Source of the DNA: Planctomycetota bacterium
GTDB lineage: Bacteria; Planctomycetota; Planctomycetia; Pirellulales; Pirellulaceae
Reading direction: 5' to 3'
Length of the DNA stretch: 12,246 nucleotides
NCBI GenBank assembly: GCA_029259935.1
Contig: JAJDEH010000263.1
Coordinates: forward strand, 1-12,246
Part shown: positions 6,486 through 12,246 of the stretch, piece by piece
Layout: the number at the start of each line of letters is the position of its first letter
Position numbering within the stretch: the first letter of the stretch is position 1
Program-made: the position numbers and the translations under genes
The notes under the pieces: generated by a model
Databases searched by the model: none
Seen by the model: the letters and a program-made list of their open reading frames with translations, nothing else
What the model was told of the DNA's origin: nothing

Positions 6486-8669
6486 GTGGCGATGATCCTT
6501 ACAAGTCGACGAGTATTAGGATGGTGTTGCGGTCTGGATGACGAGCGAGCCATCTTTTTCACGCCTTGGTGCTTCGCCTTTCTCTACGCGGTTACGATCT
6601 ACGCGGCCAGCGTCTGTTTAGCAGACGAGCCGGTCGAAATCACGGCGAAGTCTGGTGTCGAAATTTCGTTGAAGCCGACCGGTATCCTCGGCGATGGTCG
6701 CTTCAAACACGCGGCCCGCATTACGCATATTTCGATGCTTCCCAACGGCACGCAAGCTCTAACGAGTGCGCGGGATGGGACCGCGCGGCTGTGGGACTTA
6801 GAGTCGGGCCGGGAGATTCGACGCTTTTACCATCCCGATGGAGAGGATATTTGGAATCTTCAGGTTCTGTCCAAAGATCGGCTGCTGACCTGCGGAGAAG
6901 ACCAGCACGTAACGCTGTGGGACCTGAATACGGGAAAGAAGGTCAGGCGATTCAACCAGAGCACGACAATTCATCGACTGGCTGTCCTGCCGGGTGGAAA
7001 ACAATTTGTGGCCGCTGGCCACGACAAGGTGTCGGTTAAATGGGAGGCCGCTTCGGGCAAGCAACTGCTCAGCTTCAAGGGCCACACCGAATCGGTGTAT
7101 GGTGTTTCCATCGCGCCGGACGGACGCACGATGGCGACTTGCAGCGACGACAAAACCATTCGTATTTGGGATTTGAAATCTGGCAAGGAACTGCGCAAAG
7201 TTCGTGGTCACGGTGGCGACATTTACACCGTCGTATTTGCTCCGAACGGCAAGCAATTAGCAACCTGCAGCGACGATTCGACGGTCCGCTTGTTTGAAGC
7301 CGGATCGGGTAAAGAAGTATGGAAAGCGGAATTAAGCGATGACGTGACCGTGGTCGCCTGGTCTCCCGACGGCAAACGTATCGCTGCGACTTGCGACGAT
7401 AAGCACATTTATGTTTTCAATGCCGAATCGGGAAAGGAAGTTCTGAAGATCGCCGTACCCGGAGGTTATCACTGGCCGGTGGCGTACTCGCCTGACGGGC
7501 GGCGGTTGTACTCCGCGGGCGACCAGCAAATTTACGGCTGGGATTCCAGCACCGGAAAACAGGTCTTACCCGTCGTTTCCGAAATTCGCCCGATGCGCGG
7601 AAGCGTCGACGCACTGGTACTTTCCGCTGATCAAGGGAAGCTGTTCGTGGCGGGCGGAGACGACGAGGACCGCATTCATGTCTGGGACCGCCACTCGGGG
7701 AAACAGGTTGCCACATGGAGCGCACCGGGCGACGTGGCTAGCCTTGATATTTCCCCGGACGGCAAGCGGTTGTTGGCGGCCAGTAATTCGAGCGGCATCT
7801 GGATCCTGGATTCGACCAGCGGCGAGCAGTTAAAGAAAATTGAATTCGAGAGTGGCCTGGTGAAGGCGGCGTTTGTCAATGGCGGTCGCCGAGTCGTCGC
7901 CGCCACCAAAAACAAGACGCTCGTGATCTGGGATGCCCAAGGCCGACAACTGAATGAATTGGCCGGACACGAAGAAGCAATCAACGATCTGGCCGTGTCC
8001 CCGGACGGGCGTCTGTTCGCAACGGCATCGGACGACAAAACGGTCCGCATTTGGAGCGCCCAAGAAGCCACGCAATTGGCTGTCATTACTTGCACGGCCG
8101 CAGCCACGCAATGTGCCTTTTTAGGTGACAGCCGATCTCTTCTGGTCGGATGCGGCGACAACACGCTGCACCAGTGGATCGCACCCAAGGTGGTCGACTC
8201 GGGCGTGCTAAGCAAAGAACGTGTCGTTCGCTTGGTTGGCCAATTGGGAGCCGACCGGTTCACGGCACGAGAGAAAGCACAGCAAGAACTCATCGGTTTC
8301 GGCAGCCGTGTCTTGCCGTATTTGAAAGCCATCGATTCCAGTGATCTCGAAGTGAACTGGCGTGTCAAGGAAGTCCACCAGCGACTGCTGAGCGCGGACA
8401 TTCCCACGGTCAAACTGGGGAAGTCGCTGAGTACCGGCGATACGATTAAGTCGCTTTGCGTGCATCCCGACGGAATTCATTGGGTCGCCGCCCTTCGTTA
8501 CGACGCCGGTGCGAAACTTATTTCCGGTAAATTCACGCCTTTGGGCCTAGTGCTGATTAGTGAAACGACGGACGGCCGCAGTCCCCACGGATTGCTGTTT
8601 AGCAAGGACGGTGGAATGCTCTATACGGGGAACAGGGATTCCACGATCAGCGTTTACCGAGTGGAGTAA
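6486..8669 (+). CDS. Secreted WD40-repeat beta-propeller protein with HEAT-like helical insert
   Basis: This 727-aa protein is read from GTG 6486 because of AGGAGG at 6470; ATG 6492 or ATG 6429 are alternatives in the same frame. A hydrophobic segment containing FAFLYAVTIYAASVCLA, ending near residue 45, is a signal peptide with likely cleavage before DEP. Residues ~76-566 hold about twelve WD40 repeats with SPDGK/APNGK turns and RLWD, RIWD, VWD or degenerate endings, enough for nearly two seven-bladed propellers. Residues ~577-636 form a helical segment (RLVGQLGADRFTAREKAQ through VKEVHQRLLSAD) that resembles the single HEAT/armadillo-like unit often seen in planctomycete WD40 proteins. Residues ~650-727 return to WD-like sequence (SPHGLLFSKDGG, ISVYRVE), so the helical unit interrupts the second propeller. 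It is probably a periplasmic protein-interaction scaffold; partners are unknown. The downstream gene begins 5 bp after its stop. Confidence 0.85.
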   Translation: MAMILTSRRVLGWCCGLDDERAIFFTPWCFAFLYAVTIYAASVCLADEPVEITAKSGVEISLKPTGILGDGRFKHAARITHISMLPNGTQALTSARDGTARLWDLESGREIRRFYHPDGEDIWNLQVLSKDRLLTCGEDQHVTLWDLNTGKKVRRFNQSTTIHRLAVLPGGKQFVAAGHDKVSVKWEAASGKQLLSFKGHTESVYGVSIAPDGRTMATCSDDKTIRIWDLKSGKELRKVRGHGGDIYTVVFAPNGKQLATCSDDSTVRLFEAGSGKEVWKAELSDDVTVVAWSPDGKRIAATCDDKHIYVFNAESGKEVLKIAVPGGYHWPVAYSPDGRRLYSAGDQQIYGWDSSTGKQVLPVVSEIRPMRGSVDALVLSADQGKLFVAGGDDEDRIHVWDRHSGKQVATWSAPGDVASLDISPDGKRLLAASNSSGIWILDSTSGEQLKKIEFESGLVKAAFVNGGRRVVAATKNKTLVIWDAQGRQLNELAGHEEAINDLAVSPDGRLFATASDDKTVRIWSAQEATQLAVITCTAAATQCAFLGDSRSLLVGCGDNTLHQWIAPKVVDSGVLSKERVVRLVGQLGADRFTAREKAQQELIGFGSRVLPYLKAIDSSDLEVNWRVKEVHQRLLSADIPTVKLGKSLSTGDTIKSLCVHPDGIHWVAALRYDAGAKLISGKFTPLGLVLISETTDGRSPHGLLFSKDGGMLYTGNRDSTISVYRVE
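8663..8666 (+). promoter_or_regulatory. Shine-Dalgarno overlapping the end of the WD40 gene
   Basis: GGAG sits in the last codons of the WD40 gene, immediately before its TAA, and 8 nt from the ATG at 8675. A terminating ribosome would be placed at the next start, so the two genes are likely translationally coupled. Confidence 0.6.
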
Positions 8670-8674
8670 GCACC

Positions 8675-9646
8675 ATGGCCTACGCAAGTCGCTTTGTCGT
8701 CGTCACGGTCTGTTTGCTGATTTCTCCCACGACGTCGCTGGCCCACCACGGTGCTTTTTACAAGGCCGTCTATTGGGCCTTTCGAGATAAGAAAGTGGAT
8801 TCGATCAAGGAACTGTTTTCCGATTCGGCATGGAAGGGCCAAGATGGAAGCATCTCTGGTGCCAAATTGCGCGAGTTAATGAAGACTTATGAAACGGCCG
8901 GTTTCAACGAAAACGGAAGCCGCGACAAGAAGCGAACGCGGTGCTACGTGGTGATTTTTCTGAAGCGACCCGGCGCGAAAGAGGTCGAAAAGAGAATTTG
9001 GCTGCTGGCAAAGTATATGGGCGGCATCGGGAACCGTGACTCCAAGGCGTGGCAAATCGTGCGCGTGGTCAACAGCAAAGAAGAGACCCTGTCGTTTATT
9101 TCGAACAAGCTTGGTCGCAGCGGCTTTCCCATGCAGGTTGGCTACCGGTGGACCTATGCTTGGGGCGACAAGGACGTCGTGTTTGAGGTGCTGCGAAACG
9201 AAATGCTGGACAAACACGCCGTCTTCGTCGTACGCCGAACCATCGGCGAATCGTCGGTGGAATTCAAGTTGGCGATCGAGAAGGACGGCGTCTACATTCA
9301 CCAAGAAGGAGAGAAAAAATTCGAGCCGCCGCTCCGCCAATTCGCATTCGACGCCGGGCGTGAGGAACCCTGGAAGTGGAGTGGGAAATTTGGCGGCGAC
9401 CCGCGCGGCGAACAATTCGAAAATCTCGAACTCCAAGAGACGGAAGTGCCCGCTGGAAAATATTTCACCATCGGCGTGCGGCAGCACAACCCCGACACAG
9501 CCGACGAATCGACATTCTGGTTGGCCAATGGAATCGGCGTGGTCCGACTGGCCGGCAAGTCCGAGTTCTTGTCCGACGATCCCAAACAGGGCAAGGTGGT
9601 GTTTGAATGGAAGCTGAAAAAGTTTGAGACTGGTAAGAAGCAGTAG
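8675..9646 (+). CDS. Exported protein of unknown function, possibly NTF2-like plus DUF3108-like halves
   Basis: This is a 323-aa protein with a signal peptide at residues 1-23 (cleavage after SLA, before HHG). I do not recognise a named family. The N-terminal half (~24-140) has a helix, then the FSDSAWKGQDGSISG segment and a second helix, then paired strands (RCYVVIFLKRP, KRIWLLAKY, AWQIVRVVNS); this order resembles a SnoaL/NTF2-like fold. The C-terminal half (~150-320) begins with FPMQVGYRWTYAWGDKDVVF and has the pattern of DUF3108/LolA-like curved beta-sheets, including ETEVPAGKYFTIGVR and a FWLANGIGVVRL strand near the end. Both fold assignments are inferred from pattern only. The start is supported by GGAG at 8663. 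Tight coupling to the WD40 gene suggests the two products act together in the envelope. Confidence 0.7.
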   Translation: MAYASRFVVVTVCLLISPTTSLAHHGAFYKAVYWAFRDKKVDSIKELFSDSAWKGQDGSISGAKLRELMKTYETAGFNENGSRDKKRTRCYVVIFLKRPGAKEVEKRIWLLAKYMGGIGNRDSKAWQIVRVVNSKEETLSFISNKLGRSGFPMQVGYRWTYAWGDKDVVFEVLRNEMLDKHAVFVVRRTIGESSVEFKLAIEKDGVYIHQEGEKKFEPPLRQFAFDAGREEPWKWSGKFGGDPRGEQFENLELQETEVPAGKYFTIGVRQHNPDTADESTFWLANGIGVVRLAGKSEFLSDDPKQGKVVFEWKLKKFETGKKQ

Positions 9647-9762
9647 TCGTTAGCAATTCCTCCGAAAGTCAAAATGTGGTCTTATCTGAAATCTCCACGA
9701 GCGACGATCAATCTTGATCACCAAGCAGGATCACGCTTGCCGCATTGAGTGGGACAGCACGC
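9647..9762. other. Convergent intergenic region with a short palindrome
   Basis: These 116 bp separate the ends of convergent genes. GATCAA-TC-TTGATC (9706-9719) is a perfect 6-bp inverted repeat with a 2-nt centre. ATTGAG (9744-9749) and CTCAAT could also pair, the latter running into the end of the minus-strand gene. No T-tract follows either one, so a canonical intrinsic terminator is not evident. Confidence 0.5.
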
Positions 9763-10503
9763 TCAATCGGCATCCCAATGCGCTCGCCGCCTGCCGCATT
9801 GTTTACAAGCGAAAACGTAGACAGCAATACGTTGGCCCAGTGCATCCCACGAATCTGTTGGAACTCCTTCAACCACCGAATAATATAGCTGTTCCCCGTT
9901 TCCATCCGCCGCATTGTCGTTGAATTGCCGCCGTTGCCATTCGCCGACGTAGGTCATCGGGTTCCGGCAGCAGAACAGCCAACGTTCTCCTTGCCACGTG
10001 CCATACGTCGGTGTTCTCAACAATTCGAACATGATCTCTTGGGGAAGCTTCACGCCGAGCCAATTCTCCTCGGCATCAAGAACAACCGGTTCAAATTGGT
10101 CTTGCCGCAAACCGGGGACGCCGTTTGTGACGCCCGAAAACGCCTGATCCCACGAGACCAATCCAAATTCCGTAGCCTTGGTCAGTGCGGCTTTCCCGGC
10201 TCGAAGGCAATGGTAACAGGTCTTCGGTTCTTTCTTGGCGGCCACGCGATCGGGCAAGTCGACGACCGTTTCGCAGACGCGACACGGGACACCGGATTTA
10301 TTATCAACGTCCAGCCCGTTGGCCGCGCCGCATTCGGGACAGTCGATTATCAGCGCCTTGCCAATGCCGAGGGAAAAGCAAGGTGAGTCGGGCGTTCCGC
10401 AGATACAGCACCTACCGCGCCCGCTATAGTCCGAATCGTCCGCTGTATCGATCGGAGCTTCGTAAAGCGGAAACGGAATGCCAAGCTCAGCGAACGTGTT
10501 CAT
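9763..10503 (-). CDS. CbrC family (UPF0167)-like cysteine-rich protein
   Basis: This is a 246-aa probably cytoplasmic protein with no signal peptide. It resembles the CbrC/UPF0167 family in its opening (LGIPFPLYEAPI before a Cys-rich segment), in WQGERWLFCCRNPMTYVGEW (compare the WQQE-WL-C-DP-x-F-G block of CbrC) and in its ending, VYVFACKQCGRRRAHWDAD. CxxC pairs are at C55/C58, C74/C77, C96/C99 and C233/C236, with C32/C33/C35 as a further cluster. Zinc-ribbon-like metal binding is therefore likely. E. coli CbrC is about 195 aa, so this protein carries additional sequence. The start at 10503 is chosen because GGAGG lies 8 nt upstream; an earlier in-frame ATG at 10545 would add 14 residues without support. 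CbrC in E. coli belongs to the CreBC regulon and affects colicin E2 tolerance; its biochemical role is unclear. It lies 57 bp downstream of the membrane-protein gene and is probably co-transcribed. Confidence 0.7.
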   Translation of the reverse strand: MNTFAELGIPFPLYEAPIDTADDSDYSGRGRCCICGTPDSPCFSLGIGKALIIDCPECGAANGLDVDNKSGVPCRVCETVVDLPDRVAAKKEPKTCYHCLRAGKAALTKATEFGLVSWDQAFSGVTNGVPGLRQDQFEPVVLDAEENWLGVKLPQEIMFELLRTPTYGTWQGERWLFCCRNPMTYVGEWQRRQFNDNAADGNGEQLYYSVVEGVPTDSWDALGQRIAVYVFACKQCGRRRAHWDAD

Positions 10504-10511
10504 TTCATTGG

Positions 10512-10516
10512 CCTCC
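10512..10516 (-). promoter_or_regulatory. Shine-Dalgarno that decides the CbrC-like start
   Basis: On the minus strand this reads GGAGG, 8 nt before the ATG at 10503-10501. It favours the shorter 246-aa protein over the in-frame start at 10545. Confidence 0.7.
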
Positions 10517-10560
10517 GCATTGCTAACCGTGCGCCACGCGCACACGATTCAGCGACCTTG

Positions 10561-11127
10561 TTACTTGCTCTCAAGTTTCTTTCTACTTGGGCGAACCGCC
10601 ACCAGCGCGATCATCAGTCCGGCCAATCCGCCCAGGTAACTTGCATTATGAATGTAGGCGACGCGAACAAAAGACCAGGTGTCGGTGATCTCGAATTCCT
10701 GGATTGCCCAGGACCACGACGAATAATCCGCTTGGGGCCCGCGCCACAAACCGTAAGCAAATCCAATCGCCGCCGCCAGCACCCCGCTTGCAAAAACACA
10801 AGCGAATCCCGCGCCAATCTGCCGATATGCGTGAGAACGGGGTTGGTTGGGAATCAGCCGTCGAGCCAGAAACCAGGCGATGATGAAGCCGACCCACCAG
10901 GTCGCCAAGAATCCGATCGCGGCGACGAAAACACGTTCACCCAGTCCCAAGTCCGCATAGTGAAATTGCTCGAACTTCAGCTTGGTGAAGTACTCCGGGG
11001 AAATCGAGTACGTTATCTGATCATGCAGAATGCCGTACAGGCCCGCAAAGACCGCCCCGACCAATGCGACGCCAAACATGGGAGGCAAGTCGGCCAAAGC
11101 GATTCGCGGTAGAAGGTATTTGAGCAT
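10561..11127 (-). CDS. Conserved-looking four-helix integral membrane protein of unknown function
   Basis: This is a 188-aa membrane protein with four predicted transmembrane segments at about residues 14-33 (MFGVALVGAVFAGLYGIL), 66-90 (VFVAAIGFLATWWVGFIIAW), 103-128 (IGAGFACVFASGVLAAAIGF) and 161-180 (ASYLGGLAGLMIALVAV). Between the first two lies a distinctive loop, LHDQITYSISPEYFTKLKF, which I recall from uncharacterised membrane proteins of planctomycetes and other bacteria, although I cannot name a function. A second extramembrane loop (WRGPQADYSSWSW to VRVAYIHN) precedes the last helix, and the C-terminus is basic (RPSRKKLESK), suggesting it lies in the cytoplasm. There is no clear Shine-Dalgarno before the ATG, so the start rests on the position of the first helix. 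It is first in a likely two-gene minus-strand unit with the CbrC-like gene. Confidence 0.75.
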   Translation of the reverse strand: MLKYLLPRIALADLPPMFGVALVGAVFAGLYGILHDQITYSISPEYFTKLKFEQFHYADLGLGERVFVAAIGFLATWWVGFIIAWFLARRLIPNQPRSHAYRQIGAGFACVFASGVLAAAIGFAYGLWRGPQADYSSWSWAIQEFEITDTWSFVRVAYIHNASYLGGLAGLMIALVAVRPSRKKLESK

Positions 11128-11396
11128 TGCGATATTAGACCATTAGCCGATCATGTTTATCAATCCATTGCGAATCCCAATTCGGTGGCATTACCGCACG
11201 GCGTCTCCTGTCGCGAAGCGTGCTTCCCTCCAGCGGAGTACTGCTGGCCATGGTCGAGGTTGCGAGTAACTTCCCGGGTGCGGCGATTGCCATTCGGCCT
11301 TTGGCGGATTATCGTATTTAGGTCAAGTAATCCGTTTGCGGAATCCAATTCAGCCGCGAAACTCCTGCCTCACCCATCAACCCCGCCTAGTGAACC
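11128..11396. other. Divergent intergenic/regulatory region
   Basis: These 269 bp lie between the divergently transcribed membrane-protein and PQQ-like genes and should hold both promoters. I cannot assign confident -35/-10 pairs. It contains two inverted repeats: CCAGC/GCTGG (11230-11247), with an AGTACT palindrome between the arms, and the 7-bp CGGATTA/TAATCCG pair described separately. A 71-codon open frame on the plus strand has no ribosome-binding site or protein-like composition and is not called. Confidence 0.5.
11305..11334. repeat. 7-bp perfect inverted repeat upstream of the PQQ-like gene
   Basis: CGGATTA (11305-11311) and TAATCCG (11328-11334) are perfect reverse complements separated by 16 nt. 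They lie 63 bp before the ATG at 11397. This could be an operator half-site pair or a leader hairpin. No regulator is encoded in the window to pair with it. Confidence 0.4.
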
Positions 11397-12246
11397 ATGA
11401 AACTTCGCATTCGCCTGTTCTCGCTCGCCCTTATCATGCTTTTGACTGTCTCGTTGCAGGCCGAAAATTGGCCGCAATGGCGGGGTGCCGATTGGAATGG
11501 CGTTAGTGGCGAAACCGATGTCCCCGTTAAATGGGACAAAGATACGAACATCGCTTGGCGCTTGGCCATGCCAGGTCCGGCGGGATCAACGCCCGCGGTT
11601 TGGGGTGATCGAGTATTCGTCACCAGTACCGCGGACAAGGATCTGCTGCTGCTGTGCGTTTCCACATCGGGCAAGGAACTGTGGCGAGCGAAACTAGGCA
11701 CGGGCAATCGCGACGTACGCGGCGATGAAGGCAACTCGGCTTCTCCTTCTCCGGCCACCGACGGCAAGCATGTTTGGGCAACCATGGCCAACGGCTTGGT
11801 GGCTTGCTACACGATCGAAGGAAAGGAAGTGTGGCAGCTCGATTTGCAAGAGCGGTACGGCAAATTCAAGATTGCTTTTGGCATGACCGCCACGCCCGTT
11901 CTCGACAAAGGACGGATCTACTATCAGTTGATTCACGGTGAAGGCCGGGCGGAAACACAAGAGGCCATGGTCGCCTGCTTGGATGCCGCGACTGGCGATG
12001 AAATCTGGAAACAAGATCGCGTCACCGGTGCGAGCAAAGAGAATGAACATTCCTACGCTTCGCCGATGCTCTACCGTGACAAGTCGCGCGAATTCCTCGT
12101 GACCCACGGTGGCGACTATGCCATCGCCCATCAACTGGCCGACGGCAAGGAGATCTGGCGTTGTTGCATGAATCCGCAGGGCGCGTCGTATCATCCGACA
12201 CTACGTTTCGTATCCTCGCCGCTGGCGGTACCGGGCATGATCGTGG
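11397..12246 (+). CDS. Secreted PQQ-like beta-propeller repeat protein (partial, cut by window end)
   Basis: An open frame runs from ATG 11397 past the window edge, giving at least 283 residues. Residues 1-22 are a signal peptide (cleavage after LQA), and the mature protein begins ENWPQWRGADWNGVS. The NWPQWRG opening is characteristic of a large planctomycete/verrucomicrobial family of exported PQQ-binding-like propeller proteins related to BamB. Blades show the usual W-docking pattern: STPAVWGDRVFVTS, SGKELWRAKLG, SPSPATDGKHVWATM, EGKEVWQLDL, ATPVLDKGRIYYQL, ATGDEIWKQD, SYASPMLYRDKSREFLVTHG and DGKEIWRCCMNP. Binding of the PQQ cofactor itself is not implied; many of these proteins are propeller scaffolds. 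No Shine-Dalgarno precedes the ATG. It is transcribed away from the membrane-protein gene and shares the 269-bp region with it. Confidence 0.85.
   Translation, partial: MKLRIRLFSLALIMLLTVSLQAENWPQWRGADWNGVSGETDVPVKWDKDTNIAWRLAMPGPAGSTPAVWGDRVFVTSTADKDLLLLCVSTSGKELWRAKLGTGNRDVRGDEGNSASPSPATDGKHVWATMANGLVACYTIEGKEVWQLDLQERYGKFKIAFGMTATPVLDKGRIYYQLIHGEGRAETQEAMVACLDAATGDEIWKQDRVTGASKENEHSYASPMLYRDKSREFLVTHGGDYAIAHQLADGKEIWRCCMNPQGASYHPTLRFVSSPLAVPGMIV

Noticed and set aside
7676..8413. Minus-strand open frame (245 codons) opposite the WD40 gene
   Set aside because: The plus-strand WD40 repeats are unmistakable here; the antisense frame is Ser/Arg/Thr-rich with no domain pattern.
8876..9487. Minus-strand open frame (203 codons) opposite the unknown exported protein
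   Set aside because: The plus-strand gene has a signal peptide, a good Shine-Dalgarno and operon spacing; the antisense frame has none of these.
9925..10386. Plus-strand open frame (153 codons) opposite the CbrC-like gene
   Set aside because: The minus-strand frame has a strong Shine-Dalgarno and family motifs, including CxxC pairs; the plus frame does not.
11694..12194. Minus-strand open frame (166 codons) at the right end
   Set aside because: The plus strand encodes clear PQQ-like propeller blades with a signal peptide across the same bases.
11397..12246. PQQ-dependent alcohol or glucose dehydrogenase
   Set aside because: The visible part shows only propeller W-docking repeats and the NWPQWRG opening of scaffold-type proteins; no dehydrogenase-specific motif is seen.
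1..12246. CRISPR arrays, tRNA/rRNA genes, insertion sequences or phage genes
   Set aside because: Reading the sequence, I found no regularly spaced repeats, no tRNA-like cloverleaf in the intergenic regions and no transposase or integrase motifs in any frame.

Overview
The window looks like chromosomal DNA from a planctomycete (Planctomycetota), or a closely similar member of the PVC group. I base this on gene content: a secreted PQQ-like beta-propeller protein whose mature N-terminus begins with the NWPQWRG motif, a secreted WD40 protein carrying a short HEAT-like helical insert, and large secreted proteins with LamG or beta-propeller modules next to hydrolase domains. Several genes also lack a clear Shine-Dalgarno sequence. 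No species can be named from the sequence alone.

Layout. (i) 71-6279, plus strand: two large exported proteins, probably one transcript. The first (1358 aa) resembles the YetA / exo-rhamnogalacturonan lyase (PL26-like) architecture and has a C-terminal LamG-type domain added. The second (692 aa) fuses a serine beta-lactamase-like hydrolase to a DUF4185-like propeller. Together they suggest extracytoplasmic attack on a pectin-like or other complex, esterified polysaccharide, but the substrate is inferred. (ii) 6280-6485: a 206-bp gap with a possible weak terminator and promoter. (iii) 6486-9646, plus strand: an exported WD40/HEAT-like protein, followed after 5 bp by an uncharacterised exported protein of 323 aa. 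Spacing and ribosome-binding-site placement indicate translational coupling. (iv) 9763-11127, minus strand: a two-gene island made of a four-helix membrane protein of unknown function and a cysteine-rich CbrC/UPF0167-like protein. (v) 11128-11396: a divergent intergenic region with inverted repeats. (vi) 11397 to the window end, plus strand: the N-terminal part (283 codons) of a secreted PQQ-like beta-propeller protein, cut by the window edge.

Five of the seven proteins carry a recognisable Sec-type signal peptide and one more is an integral membrane protein, so the locus is dominated by envelope functions. I see no RNA genes, insertion sequences, CRISPR arrays or phage genes. The most unusual points are the hydrolase/propeller fusion beside the lyase-like protein, and the coupled WD40/HEAT plus unknown secreted protein pair.
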